DNA of 64,000 nucleotides from assembly GCA_037178675.1 (NCBI GenBank), contig JAYMGJ010000096.1, forward strand, positions 1-64,000, read 5' to 3'. The notes under the pieces were generated by a model that saw only the letters and a program-made list of their open reading frames with translations, was not told the origin of the DNA and did no database searches. Source of the stretch: Scleroderma bovista. Taxonomy: Eukaryota; Basidiomycota; Agaricomycetes; Boletales; Sclerodermataceae. Positions 33,701 through 47,664 of the stretch are shown here, piece by piece. The number at the start of each line of letters is the position of its first letter. Position 1 is the first letter of the stretch. The translations under genes and the position numbers were made by a program.

Positions 33701-34426
33701 CTCTTACCTCTCGCCGAGTTCGCCTACAACAATGCCCCTAGCGCTACGACTGGTGTATCACCGTTCTTCGCGAACAAAGGATACCACCCGAACCTCGCTG
33801 TGCACCCCGAGCGCGACCTCTCGTCGGCTCGGGCACGGGAATACGCAGTTGACTTAGAGTCACTGCATGAGTACCTACGTGAAGAGATGGCTGCTGCCCA
33901 GAAAAGGTACCAAGGCCCTGCTGACGCCAGAAGATCACCCGCACCCGATTTCAAAGTCGGTGATCAAGTATTCGTCAAAGCCAAGTACTTTAGGTCTACC
34001 CGACCGTCAAAGAAACTCTCCGAGAAGAATCTCGGTCCCTACCCAATCATCGCCCAAGTCGGCACTTTATCATTCACAATCCGTCTCCCCGACTCTATGC
34101 GTGCTGTCCATCCCGTCTTCCACGTCTCACAACTCGAACCAGCGACACCGAATACAATACCGAATCGGTCACAACCTCCACCACCTCCCATCGAAGTCGA
34201 CGGCGAACCCGAGTTCGAGATCACCGAGATCCTCGACTCAAAGTTCGACCGACGTCGACGCCAATGCCCACTCCTCTACCTAGTTAGATGGGCTGGTTAC
34301 GAAGGTACCGACGAAGAAACATCTTGGTTGATCGCGACCGAGCTAGGACACGCATCAGAACTCGTGGCCGACTATCACAAAGCCTACCCGACTAAGCCAG
34401 GCCCCTTAGAAAGCCTCTCACGCTAA
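30704..34426 (+). CDS. Pol polyprotein of Gypsy E
   Basis: Read by -1 frameshift from gag; 1218 residues counted from the first ATG at 30770. Protease: LVDSGSTHCFVD near residue 34. Reverse transcriptase: VYLDDILVYS near residue 412, preceded by LCVNYRGLNKI and KIDLRHAYHLVRI. RNase H: ETDASDYAIAG near residue 558. Integrase: HHCC finger (~788-830, ending SCTACARAK), catalytic D in MDFIEQLP, D in TSDRGSEFVS, E in DGQTERANQTLE. A chromodomain follows near residues 1150-1190 (YLVRWAGYEGTDEETSWL). No stop codons. Compared with Gypsy A the protease linker before RT is longer and Pro/Ser-rich. Confidence 0.92.
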   Translation, partial: KIDSNSRDSAQSGSCVVPDCAPMEARLNAAALSDPNSLRPSVTIVDHTMPSFPALVDSGSTHCFVDPSFANMNTLSHYSVSPIVLRLFDGTTTTIITEATDLPIRFPSGDVTPMTFYVTPLDSDCKIVLGHNWLTRYNPSIDWVLSSIKFRTSTQQVPTPSSLPDPVAPSPSALRLDATSVSSPSPTDSPQAPGLRAPPIALINAAAFLKACQLDGSQQFSIQLKPDGSFRAASVDTAPDLSSVPEAYHDFADVFSKAKASVLAPHREHDLKIELEEGAPLPPGRLYSLSPVELETLRAFIDENLRFGFICPTSSSHAAPVLFIKKKDGSLRLCVNYRGLNKISKKDRYPLPLISDLLDSPSRAKVYTKIDLRHAYHLVRIAEGDEWKTAFRTRYGSYEWQVMPFGLTNAPAAFQRFVNSVFADMLDVCVVVYLDDILVYSDNMEDHTEHVREVLRRLRQHKLYAKPEKCEFHSDSVEYLGYFLSPDGLTMSQDKVKTICDWPEPRKVKDIQSFLGFANFYRRFIFNYSDIVVPLTRLTRKDAPWDFSDVCRRSFNQLKKAFTTAPILTHFQPGAQLTVETDASDYAIAGILSITGSDGEIRPVAFYSRTLTAPELNYDTHDKELLAIFEAFKAWRHYLEGPAFPIDVVTDHKNLEYFSTSKVLTRRQARWSEYLSSFNLIIRFRPGKLGAKPDALTRRWDVYPKEGDRGFARVNPQNLRPVFTAEQLTNSLRATSLHAPVLRASALMDVERLHADILANLPTDPIAKAHLSDTSNPRWSTDETGYLRLDGRMYVPEADDLRLRVLRYKHDHPLSGHFGQNRTLELIRREYTWPGIRTYVKDYVKSCTACARAKTPRHRPYGMLKQLPVPDRPWNSISMDFIEQLPSSSGFTAILVVIDRLSKQAIFIPTHDTITSPELAQLFLLHVFAKHGVPAHVTSDRGSEFVSHFFRSLGKALDMKLHFTSGYHPEGDGQTERANQTLEQYLRMYCNYQQDNWSDLLPLAEFAYNNAPSATTGVSPFFANKGYHPNLAVHPERDLSSARAREYAVDLESLHEYLREEMAAAQKRYQGPADARRSPAPDFKVGDQVFVKAKYFRSTRPSKKLSEKNLGPYPIIAQVGTLSFTIRLPDSMRAVHPVFHVSQLEPATPNTIPNRSQPPPPPIEVDGEPEFEITEILDSKFDRRRRQCPLLYLVRWAGYEGTDEETSWLIATELGHASELVADYHKAYPTKPGPLESLSR

Positions 34427-34514
34427 GTCTTTCGGATCACCGAACAAAGTCTATTGATAGTATACAAAAACAAAGTAAAAAGAAAAAAGAAAACTAAATA
34501 CAAATACGGTCCGA

Positions 34515-35591
34515 CTACTCGGACTCGCCCTCTCCGTCTTCGTCTCCCGACTCTTCGCCTTCCCCGTCCGTCACGTCCGACTCCTCCTGCTCTTCGCTCC
34601 CCTCGGGCATCGCCTTGCCCTTGCCTTTCGGATCCCTCGCATCTGCGACCCTCTTCGTCTCCCAGGCTACCCCTTCTACCTTTCGACCGAGCTTGACCAG
34701 TTCCCTGGTGTTGCGGTCGATCGCCGCCACAATTTCCCCGAGTCGGCGGTCTAGGACCAGCGCGACTGGGTCTGGCCGATTCGATGGCCCTGCCACCGAG
34801 AAGCTTCCCATCGCCGCCTCGATCTCCTCCGTACTCGCGGCGTTCGCGACCGTCTTCCTCGTCCTCTTCCTCTTTTCACCTCCCCTCGGCGACGTGTTCA
34901 CCTCCGCCGTCTTCTCGCTCTGCTTCCTTTTCTCTCCACTCGCCGACCACTCCATCGCCGACGTCGAAACTTCGAAGGTGCACTTGACCTTCGACCGTTG
35001 ACACCGACCGCACGTCGGTGTACGCGCTCCGTCGGCCAGCTCGCACCCACCGCTGTTGCCACTCCGCCGGCATCGGTCACATGGGGGCCTGAACCCCATG
35101 ATGCCCGTGTTGGAACGGGCAGTGACCTGTCGCGGCTAACCAAGTAATAAGTCAGCGAAATCAAATTAAAATGATCGGCCACGTACCTTGGCCTTGGGCC
35201 CTAGCCCCAACCGCGCCCTCATCGCCTCGCCAGCCGCTAGCAACTTGGCCTTCTCCCTCGCCCTCACCTCTGCTTCGGCCTTGCGCCTTGCCTCGAAGTC
35301 GGCTCGTGCCTTTTCCTCGGCGATCTTCTTCGCCTGCTCCTCGGCCTTCCATTTCTCTTCGGCAACTCTCTTCGCCTCCTCCTCAGCCTTCTTCTTCGCA
35401 GCCTCCTCTGCCAATCTCCTCGCCTCCTGTTCGGCCGCCTGCTTCATCAATCGCTCCCGACGTCTTCGCGATTGCTCGTCGAACTTGGCGATTTGCACCT
35501 GTATCGAGTCGGTCGGTTTCCCTTCCAACTCGGGCGAGGCGGCACGCGTCCAGTCGACGTTGTTGCCGTTGTTGTTGTTGCCAGAAGACAT
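34515..35591 (-). CDS. Antisense spliced accessory protein of Gypsy E
   Basis: Two exons on the minus strand (35591-35187 and 35135-34515) join in frame across a 51-bp intron (GTACGT...CTGACTTATTACTTGGTTAG), giving 341 residues. The N-terminal half is a long charged coiled coil (residues ~30-130, rich in EEAKKKAEEEAK). Next is a Cys cluster, CDRCRRSGNSGGC and CGRCQRSKVKC, resembling a fungal Zn2-Cys6-like DNA-binding motif. A basic KRKRTRK stretch and an acidic C-terminus follow. It lies tail-to-tail with pol, before the polypurine tract. Antisense genes at this place are known in some LTR elements; a regulatory or chromatin role is only inference. Confidence 0.8.
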
Positions 35592-35755
35592 GATTAAGGT
35601 GAAGTGTTATGGAAAAGAAAATTTGTTGGGTTACCGTCACCGAAGGCCAGTCTTAAATATGCCCTAACCGATTTTCAAACCCAGACAATGGTCACGCACA
35701 TTCAGTGTGGAATACGCGTTGCAGCCTCGTGGGCTCGGCCCTAAGAGGGGGATAC

Positions 35756-36379
35756 TGTCACGACCGTGACATCCGATCACCCTGTACCCTATTGTCCGAT
35801 CGCGTCCACGCGTTCGCCGTCCGTCTATTGTATGTACTCCCTTTTCCGTTTCTTTCTATCTGTCCTGTGTCGCCACCGATCGGTGAGCGCGTTGTCCGTT
35901 CTGTCTCTCTGTACTATTACCTAATATGTTTCCTTTCTCGTTTCCGGTTACTATACGTTCCCGTCCCGTTGCATTACTAACACAATGTCTATCGGTAAAC
36001 CGGTTATCGCACTTACCGTACTTACTCAGCGCACAGCGCGACTGCGCTCGTCATTCGTCGGTAATCCCGACTTCCCGTACATCGCCTCATCCGTTCCACT
36101 CAGTATAAATACCTAGATACTTGGTCTGTTGTAGTTTCAGTTCGAATATCGAATAAGATACTTCTCATCTGTTCTCCCTTCGCACTCTCCGTCTCTGTCT
36201 CGTACAAGCACTCGGTCGTAGACCGTTTACCCTCGGACTCTCCGTCAGACCCTTGGTTGGCCTTCCTATTACTCGGGAAGCGCGACTACGCTACGTAGCA
36301 TCTCGGTCTTACCGCTAGACCAACCCCTGACCCCCTGACCCCTCGTAGAGATCAGATCGGTGAAGAACCGGTCTTGACA
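35756..36379 (+). repeat. 3' LTR of Gypsy E
   Basis: 624 bp, TGTCACGACCGTGACATCC to GAACCGGTCTTGACA, preceded by the polypurine tract. Differs from the 5' LTR at about thirty positions, mostly transitions, plus a 1-bp indel near 36134. Confidence 0.95.
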
Positions 36380-36560
36380 TCTGATGAGCATAGTGTATCA
36401 GGCCCCTTTCACAATCATGTATGCGGTGTGCTCTTTCCATCTAAGTTCTTGGTCGAGAATGACCCCAAGAAACTTGTGCATGTGGGAGGGGTTTATTATC
36501 ACCCCTCGGATTGTCATTGGGGGTCGTTCTTTGAGTCTATTTAGAGAGAAATCCATTAGT
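36380..36560 (-). pseudogene. Non-LTR (LINE) reverse transcriptase fragment
   Basis: The minus-strand frame gives MDFSLNRLKERPPMTIRG followed by HKFLGVILDQELRWKEHTAY, the typical late-RT motif (K-LGV-LD--L-W--H) of fungal LINE elements. Only about 55 codons are present, cut at 36380 by the Gypsy E LTR. The downstream sequence to 36650 gives no further motif. Confidence 0.7.
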
Positions 36561-36654
36561 GCAAATTAACTTGGCTCAAAACGTGAGTTATGCTCAGATG
36601 ACCACTCAACACATAATGTACCTACATTGTACCATACTTTACGGCCTGGACCTT

Positions 36655-36694
36655 CTACTAGTAAGACCACCCAAGAGAAGAACTGGTCTTGATG
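36655..36694 (+). repeat. Short Gypsy LTR-end remnant
   Basis: ACTAGTAAGACC followed by GAGAAGAACTGGTCTTGA matches the ends of the solo LTR and the Gypsy E LTRs. Only the last ~40 bp is recognisable. Confidence 0.5.
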
Positions 36695-37072
36695 GCATCA
36701 TTGCACCAGCAGTGTCAATGATCACCCCCTCTGTGTTTGACAGCCGCCCCTACCATATAAATATATTTGTGATGTACTCTGCAGTTTTCTTTAGTTCTAA
36801 TTAGGGAAGAGCAGGGGTATACCCACACATATACTCAGCTTGAAGGATTTGTGTATAGTCTTGGTCTACCTCCAAGTGCAGGGACTAGTATGGGTGCATT
36901 TCTGAGCCTCTGGGCAAATGTAGAGCAGGCAAGAAGGGATGGTGATGAGGGTGCTGGTGGTAGTGGTAGTGATACAATTGATCAAAGCAAGTAACATGAA
37001 AACTACATATAAAATCTTAGTCCATGTGCATAGGGAGTCAAATATGCCTGGTCTGTCCTGACATGGCATAAA
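36695..37072. other. Unassigned stretch between TE remnants and the ARL8-like gene
   Basis: No gene recognised. A + frame reads YTQLEGFVYSLGLPPSAGTS across about 36818-36880 but lacks a clear start or known motif. It includes the 3' flank of the ARL8-like gene. Confidence 0.4.
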
Positions 37073-38199
37073 TCAATGACTACGTTCTGTCAGCCATCGA
37101 AAAATAATATCCCTGCAGAGGTTCAGGAATGGTTGAAGCCATTTCAGTAGCACCACTCACAAGTTGTGCCGACTCTTCATGGAGCACTGCGATTCATGAG
37201 CTAAACATGGACAGGCAAAGAAGAGGACATACCGAATAACACTAAAACAGCATTGTATGAGGGTCGAGTATGATAATGCGCAGAAACGCCTACCGAAACA
37301 GGGCGGCCTTGGATCTTGTCTAGTTCCCTGGTACACCATAAATACCACGTCGCCAAAAAACGGGAGAAAGTAACCAAGAGCGAACTCACAGATCATGGAT
37401 GAGATCCTTTACAGATGCATGATCCGAAATATCGTTTTTGTTTCCGAGCTAGCGCGTATTGCAAGGGTCAGAAATGCTTCCAGAGGACATGCAGAAGGGG
37501 AGGCGCACAACAAGTAGTGGGACACCTGCTAGACCAGGCTGAGCGAGAAGCTGGTGAAGCTCGAATCTTGCCGTATCGAACTTGTCACGCTATATGCAGT
37601 CAGTTATTTCGATACGGCCAGAACAGGGGAACATTACTGTAATGAAACAGACATACATCTGCAGAATCCACGACAAATCTTCACTTGTGTGTCAGCGCTG
37701 CAAACCTCACTGGACGAGCGAAGAGACGAGTGACAAAATGACACACACATGACCGCGTCCATGCCGTGACAGTACCGCTCCCACATTGAACGGAACTTTG
37801 GCTGGCCAGCCACATCCCATATTTTGAGTGTCACTGCGCCCTTGCGTACTTTACGAAAGTTGAACGCGACAGTTGGCACGACATCCTCGGACCACTACAT
37901 GTGGGCGAGTGTTAGTGTTAAGTCTACGGAAGATTAGGATAATGCTGGAGACTTGCTTGCCCGGAGCCTATGACGTTCACAAAGGACGTCTTCCCGGATG
38001 CCTGTATGCGCGTGATTCAAGATGTTGCGATGATGCATGGGTGGGTAAATGGTTGAACTGTGGACTAACTTGGAGACCGACAACGGCAAGTTCGGCGGCT
38101 TTGGCGAAAAAGATGCTGGGCTGTATGAATACGGGTGTAGCTGTGAGCCGGAATTTCTTACCTGCGGAACCATACGAGGATAGAGGAGAAGAATGACAT
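37073..38199 (-). CDS. ARL8-like small GTPase
   Basis: ADP-ribosylation-factor-like GTPase of the Arl8 branch, known in animals for positioning lysosomes; in fungi probably vacuole or endosome traffic. Ten exons: 38199-38162, 38115-38070, 38001-37957, 37894-37749, 37678-37657, 37589-37509, 37448-37390, 37327-37294, 37186-37161, 37112-37073; 178 residues in one frame (human ARL8 is 186). P-loop: [15 protein letters not shown]. Switch region: [32 protein letters not shown] stands for the family WDLGGQ. GNKNDI is the guanine-specificity motif. The C-terminus is [16 protein letters not shown]. The third intron appears to be GC-AG. No Gly2 myristoylation site, as in Arl8. Exon 9 is the least certain. 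Confidence 0.85.
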
Positions 38200-39125
38200 G
38201 ACGAAGAGAAAATGATTACAAGCGTTGACAGTAGTGCGTGCTGTCGGAGTCAAACTTCTGGCATACTTCCATTTGCATGGCTTCTCTTCCTCAGTCACTC
38301 TGATAGTCGTCCCTCCAAAAGCAAGCCGGACTGCGATCACAGTCATTTGTCCCTCAGATTACACACATGTAGTCCAACCATGATGGGCGTCGCAAAACAC
38401 TCTGTGAGAGGTCACCTTATCTGTCTGACTCCCGCACCCCAGGAAGGCTCGGAGATGGATAAATCATTGACAGTATCCAGATCTACGATGACTCTGGTGA
38501 GTGGAGACGCTGTCCACTGCCCGGGGAACCCTTGTTTAATGGCAAGTGGGATAGCTAATCTTAAATGCGGTAGAACTCTCTCGGGCTGAATAAATCACCA
38601 GACACAGGTAACTGATATTAACATGCCATAGGGTCGCAGTCTGAGATATCACAAGTAATTGGACATCAGCACAAAAAAGTTCTGCTGACCAGTCCTGCGC
38701 GAAGGAGAGAGTTCACCACGTCCAATATCAAACCCTGGGCAATGGTGTGGGCGGTGGCGGATTCGTGGAGCCTTGGAATCCATGGCCTTTTACGTCTGGT
38801 CATTGACCCTGTATTATCCAGGCATGTCTTTGCCTTTTCACCCGGACTGCATACCATATCAGCTGGGTCAAAGATTGATCTGGTTCTGACAAACGGTACG
38901 ATCACAATACCAACCTTGCATCGTAGTACTTCCCAGTTTAGTCATCGAGGACGAACAGACGAAGGGATCGCCCCAAAACACATAGCAGGTACAAGCGTCC
39001 ACATAGAGGTCACCAAGTAGCCAGCTACTTTGCATGTCCTTGTTATATTATATCTAACAAATCCACTCTAAACTTCCCGCCTTTGAACACCCGAGTTGGC
39101 AACAACTGCTGTCAAAAAGACCGGG
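38200..39125. other. Intergenic region with an unassigned frame
   Basis: Upstream region of the ARL8-like gene and 3' flank of the protease gene. A 92-codon + frame (38742-39020, MVWAVADSWSLGIHG) has no motif I recognise and no obvious exon partners. I do not call it a gene. Confidence 0.4.
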
Positions 39126-41029
39126 TCATGCGCCCCGTGCAAAAGCGTCCCGGCCATACTCCGTTTTGAATTCCGGTGCGGACCCCCGCATAGGCTGCAT
39201 AGCTAGCGTTGCCGTACTTGGCGAGTCGTGCAGCTGTGAGTACGGACGAGCTTTCCTAGAAGATGTGGTGTTAATACCTATGAGGTTCTCGTCGTTCTTC
39301 TGTTGTGCTGCCTTTCTCCGTAGTCGCCGACGCTTGCAACATCTCCATATACAGCAGCCAATTATCAACAGAATGAAAGCGATGCAGCCGACAAGGATAT
39401 AAGGCCATCTACTCAGAATTTTTTCTTCGTATTCGTGTTTCTTTTCTGCGGCGGATTTGGGGGAGTGTTGGCCTTGTGAGGCGGGTAAAAGAGCATATTG
39501 AGACGAGCCGACGAGGTTCTGGCCGTTCGTCCGTACTTGAATAAAATCGTTTACTGCAGCAGCCTGGTTGGTGAGTGGTAGCATTTGCACGTATGGCTTG
39601 TTTGTGTTGGAACCGCCATTGACGAGCTTGCCAAAGCTGATCAGGCTGTAGGCATTGCGCACTGAAATACCGATAAGCAGATTAGTACTTGACCTCGAGA
39701 AAAAATCGCAACGGTCTCACAGAATGCCATACCAAGGATCATGTCGTACTCGCCAAGCAAACTGAACGCGGAACTAATAGGCTGGAACTGATTGGGACTT
39801 AGCACAGTGCTCCCCCCAAAGCGGGACGAATAGACACGACACGTACTGTTCCGAGGCAAGCAGGGTTACCGTTTGAAAAGGTGACACCAAAGTCGCTAGA
39901 AGAAACGTCCAGTGGGTGGACAGGATACGAGACTCCACCAAAGGCGAATGTCAAGTTGATTAGCTGCCCACATGGGACGAGCCAAGCGCCTTGGGATGCT
40001 GACCATTCTGCACCCTGGACGCGCCCGTAGATGGCATCTGACATGGAACGCGGCACTTGGGGTAATGTAAACCCTGAGTCTAGGACCGCGACAAGTTGTC
40101 CGCTAGGTGCCTTGGGTACAATAGAACTTATTTCTATCGGCTGTCCGTCAGGTCCGATGACACCAACATCCTTGTCCGTTAAGACCTGCCAGTGTTGATC
40201 TTCATCTGTTACTTTATATACCATTTCGATCCCCAGCTGAGGCATGGACGTTATGTTCTCGTAACCAGGGACAATCTCAGAAATGGTGAACTGTCCAGTA
40301 ATGTTGCTAGCTGGATCGCCACGGCGGCTGAGCTTGAGGGTGATGTAGTCATCCGCCGAAGATGGATTCTCTTCGAATATTCGGTTGATGGCGTTATTGC
40401 CCGTGTCACCGCTCAGTTTCTTGTATACGGAGGAACCTGAATTAGGTCCGAGACCTAGCAGGCCGTCGTATCCTTCCGAGTGGATGTTGGTAGAGAATGT
40501 CGATGTATTGGCCACGAGAACTAATGCGATGTTTAGCGCAGCCGCAGAAAAAGAACGAGACTAACGGAATGCTTGATTGTCAACGCTGTATCCACCAATT
40601 GAGAAAGGGGCAGTATAAATATCACCTTTTGAAAGGGTAAGTACACGAGTGGTCCGCATAAACTGGCACGTACCAGCAGCATTGCCCACGGCGTAAGACA
40701 ACGTCAATGATTTACCAGTATCCTGTGCATTTGGTACGGAACCGGTCACCCATAGATCCGAGCTGGTGGGGAGGGAGTGAAGAGGATCGATCGTTTACCA
40801 TCTGTGTGAGTGCTTACCTTCCGGTGTCGAGCATGACAGATAATGTCCGACTACCGAGGGTGATGTTTGTGAAGTAGAAAGAATTCTGTGTGTTTCCAAC
40901 AGGGAAAACACCGCTAGAAGAGGACTGTCGCGTGTTATGGGTGCGAACGGAGAATGGGATCTTGAGAGCGAGAACGACCGGGAGAAAACATAGTGCATAG
41001 ACAAAGGAATGGAGTGCGAATGAGTGCAT
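39126..41029 (-). CDS. Membrane-anchored pepsin-like aspartic protease
   Basis: Peptidase family A1. Five exons: 41029-40818, 40762-40566, 40520-39847, 39787-39721, 39661-39126; 561 residues. An N-terminal signal peptide (MHSFALHSFVYALCFLPVV) is followed by the first catalytic motif DTGSSDLWV, formed across intron 1 (Ser codon split AG/C), flap-like YAVGNAAGTC, GYDGLLGLGP, and the second catalytic motif VLDSGFTLPQVP (DSG-T). After the protease fold comes a linker and a membrane helix (YILVGCIAFILLIIGCCIW) with a basic CKRRRLRRK stop-transfer and a cytoplasmic tail. It should sit at the cell surface or in the secretory pathway facing outward. Divergent from glucoamylase 1. Confidence 0.88.
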
Positions 41030-41448
41030 GTCGAGAGGAAGTCGACAGGGAGAGAGTGGGCCTCTCTAATGTAAAGTTGTTGACGAGTAGAGACAGGTGG
41101 GTTGTGGAAAGGAACGAATAATTGCTACGAAATGGTAGTCAACTTGTTTCTCTTGGCGACTGTCGGACGTGGCTGACCGTCGCAACTGTCTTGAGCTTCC
41201 TGCTTGGCCCCACGTTGGGTCACACTGCACACCAACTTTTACACAGTCGCAGTGTGGAATTGCTTCACGAAACTATGTAACATCATTTGTCGCATGGATC
41301 CCTCCTCGGAAGCGAGCAAGCTGCTCGTTGAACAAGAATTTTACACACCTACCGGAAATGCTTTTACGCTCGTACGGCTTCCGTGGCACGTCCGTAGACT
41401 GATAATACACACACATTCACCACTTACGCTCCTTACTTTGCTCTGCGC
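41030..41448. promoter_or_regulatory. Divergent promoter, protease / glucoamylase 1
   Basis: 419 bp separate the start codons of the minus-strand protease and the plus-strand glucoamylase. Both products are secretory, so shared control is possible. I see no clear TATA box. A frame starting 41204 overlaps the glucoamylase signal exon out of phase and is not taken as a gene. Confidence 0.5.
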
Positions 41449-43544
<2,096 letters not shown>

Positions 43545-44788
43545 GTTAGCCATGGTTCATGTCCCTACCAGGCTATGAATCAATTTCGTGTATTCTTGGA
43601 GCCGAATTCAGGAATTTGTCGCTGGAAGCAGCAGCGTGAGAATGATAGTTCGCCATAGCAGTTGTTTAACGTGACCACTTGCGACGACTCGAGGATCAAT
43701 TTCTGGTGTAATCCCGACCTCTTCGCGACATTGCAGACGACCAACGACATCGTTACAAGTATGGTATTTGCGTGGAATCGTAATCATATAAAAAGAGGCC
43801 TTCGAAGATGTACCGACTTGGACAGGGACTGAAGAAGAGCTGAACATCGCAACTATGAAACTGTCGTCCGAAACAGTACAAGGACCATGCTAGACTGTCA
43901 GTGGGAACGGCGGGCTCTAGCCTTCTCAGCACTCTGACATCTAGGCCACGAGGTTCGTAAATGTTAGGATTTGGGCGGCATAGTATTGCACAGGGCATGA
44001 TACTCTCAACTGACTTTATGTGAGTCCTGAGGTTCAACACTGTCAATGTGGTAATCTCAAAGCACAAGTCTGCAACAAGTCTGCGATGCGACTGATCCTT
44101 GATCAGCTGTATTCTGTCCAATGAAGTCAATAGTATTCTTGTCAAACACGTGTATTACGGTTTGCCTCCGGGAGCGGCGGGTCTATTTTGGCCTGGCTAA
44201 GTTTAGACACATTTGCTGATCCGGGGCTAATAAAGGCTATCGGAGCCGCATCTCCGATCTATAGTCGCACTCGGCTGTTTGAGGAGCCTCTCGATGCAAT
44301 AGCAAGACCTAGTTGTCTCAGGGGTTCGCGTGGCATATCACCAACTGAAGAGGCCCTGGCCCAGTACGCTTGAAGGTGAAAACGTGCGGATGGAGATAGG
44401 CGGCCTGAAGAGGAAATTTCCAAAAAAAGAAAGAAGGCGGGCAAGGATAGGAGCAGTCGAGTAGCTACGGAATGAAAGACCTCTGGAGGGGAGTACATAT
44501 GTGACGATGCTAGCGGAGAGAACGGTCCGATGTTGCTGCGCACTGACTCGGCATATCCCGATGATCTCCGTAGTATAAAGGCCTGATTCTTCCCAATCTT
44601 ATCTCTCAATTTTCCATCCTCACGAGCTCACAACCAACAAATACTTTCTGCCTGGCGATTACATTTCAAGTCTCTCTGTTTTCGGCTGTCTAGAAACTAC
44701 GAGCAGACGCTAAAGTGAGACACTAACCATTGGATGTTGCAAACTTGCTAACTTGCATCCTATCGAACAAGCTCTTACTTCTCTGCGG
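43545..44788. promoter_or_regulatory. Intergenic region and promoter of glucoamylase 2
   Basis: No gene recognised in 43545-44500. TATAAAG at 44574-44580 lies 209 bp before the ATG and is followed by a pyrimidine-rich CTCTCAATTTTCCATCCTCA stretch, as in many fungal promoters. The long leader could contain an intron. Short open frames on the minus strand have no motif. Confidence 0.55.
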
Positions 44789-46856
<2,068 letters not shown>

Positions 46857-47664
46857 GTTAGCTATGGTTCACGTCACCACAAAACTATGCCAAATCAACC
46901 TCGTGTGTCATCACTCGTATATTTGCTGTAAAGATATCCATCGCTTTCGTTTGTACATATCTATTTGTCCCTATGCTCTACCTATGCTGCTGTTCTGCCT
47001 TGTCCCCAGACCCCTATATATTCTGTTTAATCCCTTGCCTTCCAAATATGTTGCATACTCTTGTTTCACTTTCTATATCACCATTCTTCAGCGGCAGTGC
47101 ATGCTAAATATGTATCTGAGGCCCCCTGTGGCCTACCATTCCCCCTGGCGCACGAATGCCCCACCGGTCAGGACGTACGTTAGGTCCCCCTGTGGTCCGC
47201 CGCGTTCTCTCCGCGTGTTTTAGTCGTGCCGCCAGAACGTTGTGGGGGGAAGGTTGTGCAGCATCAGGAATTTGACATGTTGCTTATTTAATCCTTATTC
47301 AACTTAAATGCATCAAATAAGCTCAAATAAGTCAGCTTCACAATAAGTTGAATCCAGACCACTCGTTTTCTTATCTGAGCTTATTTCAAACTTATTTCAA
47401 ACTTTCTTCCATCTTTCTGCTCTTGTAGTGCTTTGTTATCATTTCATTCACCAGTCAAATAAGCCAAAAAAGCAGTTCAATTACACATATCCAGACAATT
47501 AAGTAAATAGAAAAGTGAATGTAAGACGCACATAGAAGCAACAAAAAGCAGGAAATGGTAATTGGCGATGGCAGGGCTCCATGCAGAACTGACGAGCGGG
47601 CAATGGAATGGTAATCAATGACAGCGGGGCTCCATACGGAACTGACAAGTGGGAATAGTAGCAA
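46857..47664. other. Intergenic; likely left end of the Plavaka-like element
   Basis: From 46857 to about 47270 I see only the glucoamylase 3' flank and a near-repeat of CCCCCTGTGG-CC (47127, 47196). From about 47280 to 47465 there are at least seven copies, in both orientations, of CTTATTT/AAATAAG-type words (for example CAAATAAGCTCAAATAAG), which look like subterminal repeats of a DNA transposon. No terminal inverted repeat was confirmed. Confidence 0.45.

Larger units (their letters stand above)
28694..36379 (+). mobile_element. Ty3/Gypsy retrotransposon E, full length
   Basis: Two LTRs (28694-29316 and 35756-36379), intact gag and pol, an antisense spliced gene after pol and a polypurine tract (AAGAGGGGGA) before the 3' LTR. 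The 5 bases outside the ends differ (GCGTG on the left, TCTGA on the right), so there is no target duplication. The LTRs differ at about thirty sites by eye. The left flank is CACTA sequence, while the right flank is a LINE-like fragment. Confidence 0.9.

Noticed and set aside
34615..35667. Plus-strand frames opposite the antisense Gypsy E gene
   Set aside because: Shadows of a well-supported spliced minus-strand gene with coiled-coil codon pattern.
38742..39020. 92-codon plus-strand frame between the ARL8-like and protease genes
   Set aside because: No motif, no exon partners, and it could be a chance frame.
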